DNA of 64,000 nucleotides, from the NCBI GenBank assembly GCA_037975125.1, contig CM075862.1, positions 13,296,625 through 13,360,624 of the forward strand, given 5' to 3'. The translations under genes were made by a program, and so were the position numbers. Positions 48,500-60,536 of the stretch are shown piece by piece. Position 1 is the stretch's first letter. Every line of letters starts with the position of its first letter. The stretch is from Latrodectus hesperus. Taxonomy: Eukaryota; Arthropoda; Arachnida; Araneae; Theridiidae. The notes under the pieces were generated by a model, which saw only the letters and a list, made by a program, of their open reading frames with translations, was not told where the DNA came from and ran no database searches.

Positions 48500-50375
48500 A
48501 AAATAAAAAGGAAATAATAGCAATAACAACATTATTTGTTTACTAATAAAAGCAACAGAAAAAAATTCTAAAAATGATACCAAGACTTTCTATTAAGAAA
48601 TATATTATCTATATTTAGATACTCACACAGAGAAAGGATTTAAGTACTTAAGATTACACGAACTTAATTTTTTTCATCACACGTTTTAAAATTAATAAAT
48701 ATTTGAGTCTGAAATCTTTTTGCTGTGATTGAAAGGTTCCTTTTAAAGTGCAGAGTTTTAAATTTTCATTATTTGTTTAATAGTAAACACAGCAGAAAAA
48801 ATCATAAAAATGAAACCAATCCTTTCCTTATACTATCTAAATCGAGATTCACACAGAAAAGATTTAAGGTTACACGAACTTAATAACATTTTCAGCTCAC
48901 GTTTTATAATTAACAAATGAAATTAATGAACATCTGACTTTGAAATCTTTTTGCCGTGATTGAAAGGTTCCTTTTAAAGTGTAGAGTTTTAAATTTTCAT
49001 TATTTGTTTAATAGTAAACACAGCAGAAAAAATCATAAAAATGAAACCAATCCTTTCCTTATATTATCTAAATCTAGATTTACACAGAAAAGATTTAAGG
49101 TTACACGAACTTAATAACATTTTCAGCTCACGTTTTATAATTAACAAATGAAATTAATGAACATCTGACTTTGAAATCTTTTTGCCGTGATTGAAAGGTT
49201 CCTTTTAAAGTGTAGAGTTTTAAATTTTCATTATTTGTTTAATAGTAAACACAGCAGAAAAAATCATAAAAATGAAACCAATCCTTTCCTTATATTATCT
49301 AAATCTAGATTTACACAGAAAAGATTTAAGGTTACACGAACTTAATAACATTTTCAGCTCACGTTTTATAATTAACAAATGAAATTAATGAACATCTGAC
49401 TTTGAAATCTTTTTGCCGTGATTGAAAGGTTCCTTTTAAAGTGTAGAGTTTTAAATTTTCATTATTTGTTTAATAGTAAACACAGCAGAAAAAATCATAA
49501 AAATGAAACCAATCCTTTCCTTATATTATCTAAATCTAGATTTACACAGAAAAGATTTAAGGTTACACGAACTTAATAACATTTTCAGCTCACGTTTTAT
49601 AATTAACAAATGAAATTAATGAACATCTGACTTTGAAATCTTTTTGCCGTGATTGAAAGGTTCCTTTTAAAGTGTAGAGTTTTAAATTTTCATTATTTGT
49701 TTAATAGTAAACACAGCAGAATAAATCATAAAAATGAAACCAATCCTTTCCTTATATTATCAAAATCTAGATTTACACAGAAAAGATTTAAGGTTACATG
49801 AACTTAATAACATTTTCATCTCTCGTTTTATAATTAACAAATGAAATTAATGAACAACTGACTTTGAAACCTTTTTGCCGTGATTGAAAGGTTCCTTTTA
49901 AAGTGTGGAGTTTTAAATTTTCATTATTTGTTTAATAGTAAACACAGCAGAATAAATCATAAAAATGAAACCAATCCTTTCCTTATATTATCAAAATCTA
50001 GATTTACACAGAAAAGATTTAAGGTTACATGAACTTAATAACATTTTCATCTCTCGTTTTATAATTAACAAATGAAATTAATGAACAACTGACTTTGAAA
50101 CCTTTTTGCCGTGATTAAAAGGTTCCTTTTAAAGTGTAGAGTTTTAAATTTTCATTATTTGTTTAATAGTAAACACAGCAGAAAAAATCATAAAAATGAA
50201 ACCAATCCTTTCCTTATACTATCTAAATCGAGATTCACACAGAAAATATTTAAGGTTACATGAACTTAATAACTTTTTCATCTCACATTTTATAATTATC
50301 AAATGAAATTAATGAACATCTGACTTTGAAATCTTTTTGCCGTGATTGAAAAATTCACTTTAAAGTGCATTTTTA
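48500..50375. repeat. 231-bp satellite, about eight copies
   Basis: The marker GAAAGGTTCCTTTTAAAG or its variant starts at 48731, 48962, 49193, 49424, 49655, 49886, 50117 and 50348, exactly 231 bases apart each time. The four central units look nearly identical. The first and last are clearly diverged. No unit has a long open frame. Identical central and worn outer copies are expected of a locally homogenised tandem array. Confidence 0.97.
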
Positions 50376-50589
50376 TCAATATTTAATATATTTTCATCAA
50401 TGAAATGTTTCCCATCAATGTATCAAAGGTATTACCTTTCTTAATTATACTCAAAAAAAGAGAAAGTGTGTAGTAAGGGTTAAAATAATTTTATTTTTAC
50501 ATATAGACGAACTTTTTAATAGGGGAGGAAATGAAAGAAAGTATTGAAATCGTTCGAAGTAGGGGAAAAAATATGAACTTCGATGAGCT
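50376..50589. other. AT-rich spacer
   Basis: Nothing recognised between the satellite and the island. Confidence 0.4.
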
Positions 50590-51170
50590 GCGAAACGTGA
50601 TCCTGCCTGTAAGAAGATACAAAAAAATATCTGGAAAAAGATCCAAGTAATAATAGCAGCTGAGTTTCAATTTCTCGAAAATTTTGTTGCCTGTTACTGT
50701 GTGTACATATATATTACGATTTTGACCTTTATATATAACAATGATTAATGTTCAGTCGTGTTCACATTGGAAACGGAGCTGCAGAAATAAACGCAGCAGT
50801 TCGGCTGGGATTCTTTTTCTATCTTTCATTTTTTATTGTTCACTGCAACCGTTAATGGTTTCGATTACATTCATTTGCTGGAAATTTCAACTGGCAACTA
50901 GTCAGTTGAGGAATGATAACTGCGCCCTCTGCCAAATTATATGAATATAGGTATCGTCCTGAGGTTGGTATAATAATCCAGCTTAAGAGTAGGCGGAGCC
51001 AAGTCGTGTTGAACGTGAGATGCATTCGTAATGAACAAGTGCGCTCTGTTACTGCAAATGCTGGCGCTCCAGAAAAGTCCATTAGCAGAAGTAGACGCTT
51101 AATAATTTTTATTTTACTGTAATTCGCTGGCTTGGTTTTCCATTTTTTCCCCTTCCATTCCAACGAAGTG
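50590..51170. promoter_or_regulatory. Higher-complexity island, candidate conserved non-coding element
   Basis: About 580 bases, most distinct at 50740-51120, single copy here. A 103-codon minus frame and 67- and 69-codon plus frames overlap, none with a known match. It includes GCGCCCTCTGCCA at 50922-50934, which resembles the reverse complement of the insect/vertebrate CTCF core (TGGCAGAGGGCGC). That would make this an insulator candidate. AATTATATGAATAT and TAATAATTTTTAT homeodomain-type cores lie nearby. Confidence 0.42.
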
Positions 51171-51839
51171 GGGAAAATTGTGAAATAATATCTATTTCGT
51201 CTTTTAGGTGCATATTTCCAATAATTGGGAGCTGAATCACGTATATCAATTATGAAAATTCAATACGCTCCAAATTTTCACTTTAATATTAGTCTGAGAA
51301 TTAGTTTGCAGAATTTTAATATTGCAGTGTTGGCGAAGTAAATTTATTTAGATAATACACAATAAAGCCTCAAAAATAGAATAAATTATAAAAATCATAA
51401 AAAATCAGTAGAAAAATATCTCATATTTTTTTTAATTTCCGATATTCATATTGGGATAACATTATAATAGAATTTAAATAAAATAGTAAATTGATGTTTG
51501 AATTGAAATATAAAATACTACTTTTGCAATTCAGTAAATATTGACAAAATTTTCATTTATAAAAAATCGTTATGCTTTTTAACGTAATTTAATTCTTTAT
51601 TTGCAGTTCTTTTAATGAATTACAAGTCAAAATAGAAATTGCTTCGTTAATAATTTCCCACACATATTTTTCTCAATAAATGATAATATTTATGTACAAT
51701 TTAAGTATAATTATGTTATATATTAGAAGTTGTTTCAAAAGTTTTTTAATTTGTAGATATAGGTATTCAGCTTTTCATTCCTCTTCCTTCAGATCAATGT
51801 CAAAATTGAGGGGGTAGATCTTCAGGTGGTGCCATCTAT
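51171..51839. other. AT-rich sequence, nothing recognised
   Basis: No supported feature. Confidence 0.45.
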
Positions 51840-51974
51840 CGGAGGAGTTTAGAGCAAAGTCGTACTTTCACCTTTGTGGTGCTTTAGTTAAGCGAAAGAT
51901 TCACCCTACTGACTTAAACTCGGGCAGCCAATGGGATAGCGAGTTTGGTTTCTCCAAATGTCACAACAACAAGT
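51840..51974 (+). mobile_element. Family E SINE, 3' fragment
   Basis: Matches the end of the SINE at 24805-25123: AGAGCAAAGTCGTACTTTCA, GTGGTGCTTTAGTTAAGCGA and GATAGCGAGTTTGG, ending in a CACAACAACAA tail. The tRNA head is gone. Confidence 0.85.
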
Positions 51975-52170
51975 ATTCAGCCTTTCACCTCTTCAGTGAG
52001 TTGATAAAACTGAGTACCAAGTATATTTGTGAACTAAACACTGGGGGTTTCACGTTGGGTCGACCACCTAACGGACACATGTTTCACACCCCTCCTCGGT
52101 CATGAAAACATACATGGACACTGTAAGTCTTGCCCCCCCCGATAGGTTGTCGTGGCGCGCGTTTAGTTTA
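51975..52170 (+). mobile_element. Family A SINE fragment
   Basis: Contains CTTCAGTGAGTTGATAAAAC, TGAGTACCAAGTATATTTGT, AACTAAACACTGGGGGTTTC and GGTCGACCACCTAAC. It begins immediately after the AAC tail of the family E fragment, so it may be a target for nested insertion or a fused pair. Confidence 0.85.
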
Positions 52171-54429
52171 ATTTATATATAAGAATATTTGAGCATTTGT
52201 ATCATACCAAAGTTAGACACTGAGGAATTGATAACAATCTGGAATACGTTCTATCACATACCGAGAGGTTGTGCCTTGAAGTGGTGAAATATCAGGCATT
52301 TGATCTGAAGTCTTTTTCCATAAACATCCCGACCATTTCAATGCGATAAAATCTTCTAATTTAAAGTGGACAAATCTCACCACCCAGAGGATCTTTGAAT
52401 GGGGTATGGTCGACATTGCTAGTCTCTACTAAAAAGAAGTATATTTTTATAAATCTAATTATTGTTATTGATTATTACTGTTAATCAATTTTAAATTTCT
52501 CTCACTTTGCATCAGCAATTATTTTTCACTAGAAGTTTAAAATTTTATTTAGGATTATCAAATTACTTCATTCTAAAACTCTACTGTATCACACACATAT
52601 AAAATTTAAAATTTTGGGCAAAGAATTTATAATGGAATATTTGTCCCAAAACTGAAAAATGAATATTTTGTTGAATGAGTTCGAACGATATGCTGAAATG
52701 TTTAAAATGGATTTTCCGAATAGTATTTTTTCGGCAAAAAGTCAGAGGAAAATTAAACAACCACAAAACACTCGAGAACTCGAAACGAATTTTCTTGATG
52801 ACATTAAAATCTTCAAGATATCGTTGTCATAATCAAACAGAAAGTAACAGACAGTTCATTGTACTGCAAGAAATAAGGCCATGACCAGACAAATATCGTT
52901 GGAAAGATGAGTGACAAAATAAAGACGATATTCGCATTGTAAAGGGGCATCATGATTTCGTAGTATGCTATTGGAGAAAATTATTTCTTAGACTATATCA
53001 TACCAGATGTAATGGCTGTATAGCAATAAATACTGAATTTCATAGTTGATAACTTTCATATACAGAAATTGTACATGCATGAAAGAATAAGAGAAAAGAG
53101 TAATGGTAATTGAAGATGGCCTTTCTTTTTTAGGACACTTTTCACCTTGATTGACATTTTTCTAGATATCTACATGTAGGGGAGAGTAAGAAAGGTAGTC
53201 TTTGTAGTAGTGTTTGAGATACGAGAATTCAAACATTTAATCTAGGTAGTCCAATCTTAGAAAATCATTTTCGAGATTTTCTAAATTTGGACTCGTGTTT
53301 CAGGCAACTCCATAGATTCAGTGGCTCAAGGGAAGGAATTAAACTCAATAATCATTCCCTTGCTATTATTGAATCCCTACGACTTATCATCGCTGATAGA
53401 GTACCAACTGGGGATTTTAACCTGTATTCCTTTATTTGCATTATTCTGTATGACTATGGTATTTTGAAAGAAGTTGTGTCTGAAATGGTCAATGATACAA
53501 ATCATAATGCATTTTTCTAGATAAATTACTTTTATACCTTATTGTTATCATTATCTGTTACTGTATTTAATTTATTACTATCATCAAATTATTACTAATT
53601 ATTATCATTGATTAAATACTTATCGTTGATAAAGTACCTATTGTTAGTTAACGGTATCTGTTCTTTTTTTTCGTAATCTCTTGTATATTGGATTTTCGAT
53701 GATACTCTTAGCTACTGAAAATGATTAACTAAACTTTTCTGAAGATAACTATATTCTTAATCATTTTCGATTACGATTAGCCTTATAAAAACCCACCCAT
53801 TTTAGGAAAATCATTTTTTATTTAAGGAAAATTAATATAACAGCAACTATTAATAAATCATTGATTTCCTTAAAATGAAATCAATCTCTTCATTTGACCA
53901 ACTTGCCTTTTTGAAGTCTACAATGCGATCATTTTAATTAATAACAATGTCAAAATATTAACAATAGGTCGAGAGAGTTATTAAGTGTATCAAGATATTC
54001 ACTGGAGCTCAGCTTGGCCTAAAAGTGTAGGAAGTCCAAACTTTGATCATAATATTGTAGAATGGATATCGTATTTTGGCTTCTTGCATGTACACCTCTC
54101 TTGATAAGTGGTAGTGGAGTTTCCCTTAGCAACACAAGTAAATTGTCCACTATCCATGAAAAAATGCTCTGGAAAGACATTTCGTAAAAAAATATCTTGA
54201 GACAGATTTCAGCTATTAGTCCATCCACTATGGAGCATCAAAATATATTCCATTTTTCACAACGAGTCGTGCACTCACCCTTTAAATCCAATTATAAATG
54301 TCCATTGCAGAGTGTACCGGACTTTTAACTGGGTCGCAATTCTTAATACTCGTCATACGTCTTCACGTTGATCTCAGATGCCATACATTTGATTATTTGA
54401 CTTTAATATTTACAGTTATTATTAAATTT
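52171..54429. other. Unclassified sequence
   Basis: Several frames of 60-77 codons occur (52213-52416 minus, 53287-53520 plus, 54019-54228 minus). They have less biased codons than the flanks but resemble no family I know. They may be scraps of old elements. No splice-framed exon can be supported. Confidence 0.35.
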
Positions 54430-54540
54430 AGCAAGACCTGATTCCGGATCCCCTTCCGGTGCGTGACTTTTTTAGGGTGAATGGACTCATGGACCCGATC
54501 CAGCTTTGCTGATCACGGGGATTGGAAACAACAACAAACG
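54430..54540 (+). mobile_element. Possible SINE 3' fragment with AAC tail
   Basis: A less AT-rich block with GGATCCCCTTCCGGTGCGTG, ending GGAAACAACAACAAA. The AAC tail matches the tails of SINE families B and E. There is no second copy in the window. Confidence 0.45.
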
Positions 54541-55139
54541 TTATTAAATTTTTTGGGGTACTAGATAATCTACTCTTCCTTTATTATACCTTATTACTAC
54601 TTTGTGGCACCGCGTATTCTACTTCAAGGTTCACAATTCGGTCTTTTTAAAGTACTTCAGATATTACAGATGGATTAGGAAAGGTTGATGTAAACAAAGG
54701 TTATGAAACCATGGGAATCGATCTCAAAAGCCAGGGTAAAGCACAAATCCTTCCAGCATCTCATAATTTATTTCACAAATCTTTTACGCTCATTGACCGC
54801 AAATTATTTTGGTGGTAAAACACATAAAAAAAATTGCTATTTGTCATTTTATTTTCAAATACTTACCATCGATATCGTTTTTTTTCACAATCTTCAGTTA
54901 TATTTTCCTTTTTTTTATTGATTTTGAATATAGAAAAATGCGAGTCGATGAACACCAAGACAAAATGTTCGAAAGAAAATAACAGAAAAAGCAAGACGAG
55001 AAATAAAAGGGGAAAAACAAAAAAAAGGCAGAAGAAAGAGATGATAAAAGAAAAAGCAAAACCACTTGGATGAGAGAAGCGAGGGGTGTTCCGGCGAAAA
55101 GAAGCAATACTATAAAGTCTGGCAGTCTTACTTTTTGAG
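54541..55139. other. AT-rich then purine-rich sequence
   Basis: A strand-biased A/G-rich run covers about 54935-55080 and creates lysine- and arginine-rich frames that are not credible proteins. Nothing else seen. Confidence 0.45.
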
Positions 55140-55860
55140 GGCTATCGGCTATTAGTTAGTGCTTCAGCGGCGTGTAAAATTAACTTGTCAAAAATATAAA
55201 TTAGTGGAACCGAAGGAGGGAAGGAAGGGTGCACCGATTGCCCCGATCAATGAAAACATCTGGCGTTTTCAGCTCTTGTCAAAGCAAGGGGCATTAATTA
55301 AACCCAATCAATATCTGAAGCAGGCGTCCGACAGTTGTTGCTTTATACCCGATGAAGGGTCCACTCCGTAAGGGGGGGATGGAGAATATATATATATATA
55401 TTCCCCACCGCCGTTTAAAGCGAATGTCGCTGTTTTAGAGGATACATTAGATGGGAGGGTGGGCTGATGCGAGAATATTCCAGGCATTACGAATCCTGAC
55501 AGTTCTATGTCGTAAAACACATGTAATTGTGAGGCATTTTTAATTAGTTGGGCTGCACACTTGCCTCTAAGAGTGGGCCAGCGACGAGTCCAGTTGCGGA
55601 TGTTGCAGCCCCTGGATGTCTTTGTCCGTAATTGTCTCTGTCGATTACGTGGCTTAATTAAAGCAAGGTGCAACGCGGATTGTGCAATATCTGCGCTTAC
55701 GCGACAAACCGTGGGAAATTGCAGCGCGCGCTGACGTTTCCATAACAGCGCCATTCTTCGAGACATGCCTGTCATTTGCCTAAAAATATATAATTTTAGA
55801 CAAAAATCGAGGACACTCGAAAACGTTAATCTCAAAACAGTTTTATTTGATCACTTTCGA
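55140..55860. promoter_or_regulatory. Largest higher-complexity island, candidate conserved non-coding element
   Basis: About 700 bases, single copy, broken only by a short TA run at 55387-55403. The minus strand has the longest open frame in the window (55835-55308, 175 codons). Its predicted protein is rich in R, Q and S without any domain, it runs across the TA repeat, and it has no splice logic, so I do not call it a gene. The island holds homeodomain-type cores (TTTTTAATTAGTTG at 55538 and CTTAATTAAAG at 55652) and a CCTGTCATTTG (reverse of Meis/Hth TGACAG) at 55768. A regulatory role is an inference. Confidence 0.42.
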
Positions 55861-56680
55861 AGATTTCAACCATTTATAATTCGATGAAAGGAATAACCAT
55901 TCTGGAATCGATAAAGTACTCATTATCTGAGTCGTATTTACGTTTAACTTTTTGAGAACGATGTTTCTGATTAGAATTTCAACACTTATTTTAAATGATT
56001 CATTATTGGGATGGATGATAATTTAAATTCAGAAAAATAAAGATTCATATCAATTGCCAAAATCATAGATTTTTTGATCGCTCAAGAATGTGATAAAAGA
56101 ACTTTTCTGAACTTGTTAAAAAAGTCATCATCTCAGTTATACTTTATAATTTGAATATTATATAGGTAACTTTTTTCAGCGTGATGTTCTTTATAATGAA
56201 TTTTAGTACACATTTTAAGAAATTAACTAAATTAGGACCGAAACTCAAAAAGTAAAAAGTTATGAACAATCAAAAATATCAAAAATATTACTAAAAAAAT
56301 GTTATAATAATTTAAAAATGCGATAAAAATTGCTACCATGAAATTTTTAAAGTAATCATTATATTGAACTATATTTACGTTCAGTATTTGATGTGTGACA
56401 TTGATAATGATGTTACTTATTATGAAATTTAGTACGCATATTCAGAAATTACAATTATGACGGAGAATTCAAACTTAAAATGTTCAATTTCATAAATTAT
56501 CAAAATAATTATTTGGATAATTTAAGAATACGACAAAAGGAACCATTTTGAAATAGTTAAAAGAATCATTATCTGATCTATATTCTTTTACTATTCAACA
56601 ATTGCTTATAATGAATGTGACGGATGTTCCTTATAATGAATTTTATGAAATTGATATTGTGACGCATTATTAAAATTGAA
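55861..56680. repeat. Ancient tandem repeat, about 220 bp, four diverged copies
   Basis: The marker GATGTT(T/C/A)(C/T)T with a following (A/G)GAATTT or GAAATTT block recurs near 55960, 56183, 56409 and 56623, at spacings of 223, 226 and 214. A second marker, the start of each unit (GATAAAAG or GACAAAAGG with AATCATTATCTGA), recurs at about 55884, 56093, 56322 and 56531. The copies are strongly diverged, unlike the 231-bp array. Confidence 0.75.
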
Positions 56681-57754
56681 ATTGGGGGAAGACATTAAGA
56701 TTTATTAATAGTCAAAATTAAATTGTTTTAATAAATCAAAAATCGGTTTTGTTGATAAATCGTATAGAAAATGTATTAAGGTCAGCACTGTAATATAGGT
56801 TTAATAGCTATTATAGTTAAGTTCGAATATGATTTCTAATGCGATAAACGCTTGTTCTTTCGAAAAAAGATATAACTATTTAATCCCTAATTAGAGTTAA
56901 TTCTTTTTCCTTACAGCTTTCTTAAAATTCTGAAAGTCTAGTGTATAATATGAGATAAAAAATACAAAATTTTTTATAAAACCAATTCTTTTGAAATTTT
57001 TATTAAAACTAAAAATTTTCTTGATTATTCCTTGTATGGTTGATTTGATTTAATCATCACTGTTAGAGTTTATATCTATATATATATATACTTCTTTAAA
57101 CTATAATATAATTAACTATATAAAAAATAAATAAATGCAAAAAATCTGTGTGTGATACATATCTTGGCAAAGTTTTTGAGTAATGTCTCGCGAAGTAAAA
57201 TTTCTAATTTCAATGTATTTTGAAACCATTGCTTACGTTTTTGATATTGATCAAACATGTAACGAAGTATAAACAAATGTTTGATCAATATCACTGATTT
57301 ATGTTCTATTTTAATAACATCGATTAATATGATTCATTTATATTTACAATATAACTATGTCTGCTATAATATTAACTGTTGATGAAATGTAAGACACTTT
57401 TTGTTCTAACTAATGGTAAATAAATCTTTATACTGTGTTACTCGAAAAAAAGCACGTTAGATAAAAGATACTGCCTATACACAATTAAATCAAAAACTCT
57501 AAATCAATGTGGAATATTCTTCGGAATGGTATTCATTTTATCGTTGGTAGTTTGATTGAAAGATGGTGAAAACAGGTTTTGAATGAGAACCGTCAACATG
57601 AGCATCCTAATACATATGTACCGCGGTTGATATGAATTTTATTTAATATTAAGTGATAAAGATGAATTTCAGATTCCAAAGAGTCACGTGGTTAATCCTC
57701 TTATTATTGGTGCACCTTATTAGACAGACCATATTGAACACCTTAACAGCAAGA
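56681..57754. other. AT-rich sequence, nothing recognised
   Basis: Short TA run at 57077-57092. No gene seen. The phrase TTGATATTGATCAAACAT near 57238 and ATGTTTGATCAATATCA near 57279 form an inverted repeat of about 17 bases. Confidence 0.45.
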
Positions 57755-57975
57755 AGGTGCAATAAATTTTCTTTTGACCAAGTCCCTTTGTAACGTCTGC
57801 AGTCCTTCCTGTAGTGTGGCATGGATGTGGGGAGGAGGGCGGTATCTCGAATGTGACCACGTCACCTGACCGTGATTCAAAATATGAGGCATTTGGTAAT
57901 GGGCGAATATTCCAAACCAGTTAACCTTAAGATACAGTTCGAAGCTCGCCTACACAGCTATGTAAAGTTCTTAAA
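57755..57975 (+). mobile_element. Family D SINE, 3' fragment
   Basis: Matches the last half of the SINE at 26513-26935: ACCTGACCGTGATTCAAAAT, TGGGCGAATATTCCAAACCA and AAGCTCGCCTACACAGCTAT. The head is missing. Confidence 0.8.
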
Positions 57976-59579
57976 GCATGCACTGGATACTTGCCTTCCA
58001 AAAGGTCCTTTCATATAATCACATATCACAAAGAAGAAAACCTGAACAGCTCCAAGAGCCTTCATCCGATATGCGTGCATGCAGAAAGCAGATTGGCTGG
58101 GATCCAACTCAGGCTATGAAGAGCGTTCTTCTATCAATAGGCCATAGTGAGTTTCTTGACACATCTTCAAATCTGTAAATCATATAGCAAAGAATTTATT
58201 TATTTAAAAACTACTGTGAAGGAAGATGCATGCACATTAAATATTCTCTGCGTTTATAAATAATCTCTGATATCATGGTGTGGTTTGGAGGTGATGGTGT
58301 CAGCTCAGATGTCGACTTTCTCAGTTGTCAGTGGATATCGTTTTTCAAAATTGTATAATATTGTGAATTTATTATATAAATCAAATAATTAAAACCTAAG
58401 CCCACATTTATCACTTGCATACGAGGTTGCTCTCCTATGATCAATGCATTTACATCGGAATATTTTATGAATTTCAAATCTATAACATACTTCTTAAAAC
58501 TTGAATATGCTAGGAAATAAAATTTAAAAACAGTATTTTTATGTATTTTTAAGGTCAAGTTATTTGCCTTATGTCTTCGGTTGCTTATTTCTACTGACAG
58601 AACCTTCAAATACAGCCAACCATCGCTTAGATTTTCACCATGCTCAATCGACGAAGTTGACTCCTGAGATGCATCTACCATACGGAGACACATTGGATAT
58701 TATGAAACTCTTAACATTATAAGCCCTATTAGTATGATTACAGTCTTTGGTTGAGTCCAGTATTGAACCTTATGCGTCATTTATACCAAAGCAATGTTTG
58801 TGCCTGTTTGGCTAAAGTAGATCCTGATAAATTTTCACTGAAATAATTCACATTTTTATTGAATTATTAACTTTCAATTATCTGTACTTTTAAATTGTTA
58901 TAGATTTCCCCAATGGATTATTTATGGTGATGTAGAATACATTTTATAATGTAACTCTGCATAAAAACTCAAAACTTTGTATCAGGGGCAAATGACTAGC
59001 TCTGTATCCGAGCTGGCCTCTTCCTCTTTAAATATCCACATCATGCATAAGCTGCCATGCATGCTTTGAGTAACTAATGGATATTTAGCTTAAATATTAT
59101 AGCATGCCACTCAGGATCAAATCTGCTTTCATTGATAACGGATTTGCAATCAAGAAGTACCGAAATCTAAAGATCAACAGTATTCTTCAAAAGGAAAACA
59201 ATTGGTTCGATCCTGACATTATTGAAAAGCGCTAAATGAATGCTACATTTGTGGCTTTCTCATTTAAGAGAGGGGGTTGATTACAAGGGTTGATATCAGG
59301 AAAATTCGCATCTCTTGCATTCTATGGAAAGATGGTAAGCTATGAGTACAGAAAACGTTTTGCAACCGCCTTACATTAAGAATGCTTTTATCAAATAGGT
59401 GATTAAAATCAATAACACATTTTGCAATTAAAACCAGTATATAAATGTTTTAATGCACACGGTTGCTCTACTGAATGTTGCATTCCATAACCAATCACAC
59501 AGTTCATATTTTTACCTGCAGTAATCTGACACCAGAGCTGTAGCAGAAGTAAGAAATAATAACAACAAGTAAGAAATGG
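57976..59579. other. Unclassified sequence
   Basis: The minus-strand frame at 58328-58693 (121 codons) has a reasonable composition in its first half but no known match. The block at 59000-59350 is also less AT-rich. No transposon end or splice-framed exon can be supported. Confidence 0.35.
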
Positions 59580-60180
59580 ACCGGTCCCGTTTGAATTTGA
59601 CGCATTGAAGTGGGAGAAATTTCAACAAGTTAAACTTTTAGAAACGGAGCGAACTTCTGCCTCTTGGTATTCGATTCCATTCGCAACGAGAATTTTTACG
59701 TGTCTAGTTGCGAACAACTCGGCAACCCCCCCCTGCCCCAATTTATCAGGATCCCCTCACCCAGGAAAGAGAGTGGAACATGGACACCTGAAAGAAACTT
59801 TGTGGAATAATTAATTTCGCGTTCCCCCTTTTCCATCCCCCTCACCTTCCTCGAGCCGCTCATAAATCTAGGGGAAAAGGGGTGATTAAATTTCATTAAA
59901 ACGCAAAACTTTTCCTCGGCCTGCCATCCATTTCGCTGCCGGAGATGAAGAGGCAGCAAAAGAAAGTTATGATGCAATTTGCCAAACCTTCCTTCTCCAT
60001 CCCTTTCCGCCTTTCTATTTCTCTTTTTAATTGCAGCGCCTTTTCACGCATCTGTTTTTCGGAAGATAATGCCTCCGAGTCGAAGATCGTGTTGATCCTC
60101 GAAAAGCGACGTCTTTTTCAAGCCTCGTTTTCTCACATACAGTGCATCAGAGATTCGAAATTAATATTAATGGCTTTGAC
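59580..60180. promoter_or_regulatory. Higher-complexity island, candidate conserved non-coding element
   Basis: About 600 bases, single copy, sharply less AT-rich than both flanks. It contains C-runs and the phrases GGGGTGATTAAATTTCATTA and CTCATAAATCTAGG, the last close to the TGATTTAT/ATAAATCA-type PBX-Hox core. Overlapping 69-93 codon frames on both strands look like low stop density. No protein match. Confidence 0.42.
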
Positions 60181-60334
60181 ATTATATACTGGAATATGAG
60201 TTATACTTTTCCCGCAGTCTTGATTTAGTATTTGGCATCTTCGAAAGTACGGCTTAATAGCGGAATAATATTTTGAATCTTTTACCACTTACATTTCACC
60301 TTTTTGGATAACTGAATAGAGGTACTCATTAAAT

Positions 60335-60536
60335 GCCAAGACATAGTGAGATGGATAAAGGCACAATGTTTACCTTGACAAGGCCACATCAAACTGACAA
60401 TCGTTGTACCAAAACTCTTATATTGGAAGCCAATGTGCAACAGACCAAAAAGAAGATGGTTGGATGACGTGCTGATAGACCTAAAACGTTTGAAGACAAC
60501 CAGCTGGAAGTGGAAGACTGGAGACAGAGAAAAAAT
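60335..60536 (+). pseudogene. Non-LTR reverse transcriptase tail, cut by a SINE
   Basis: The plus strand reads VRWIKAQCLP, then GHIKLTIVVPKLLYWKPM, then NRPKRRWLDDVLIDLKRLKT and TSWKWKTGDREK. This is the RTE-like tail with the KRRWLDDV block intact. The protein stops exactly where the AAC tail of a family B SINE begins (about 60537). The SINE probably inserted into the element. Confidence 0.8.

Noticed and set aside
54834..55107. Lysine-rich and serine/phenylalanine-rich frames on opposite strands
   Set aside because: Both come from one purine-rich run and are low-complexity translations.
55308..55835. 175-codon open frame on the minus strand, longest in the window
   Set aside because: It crosses a TA microsatellite, has no domain or family motif, no splice sites fit, and its length follows from the lower AT content of the island.
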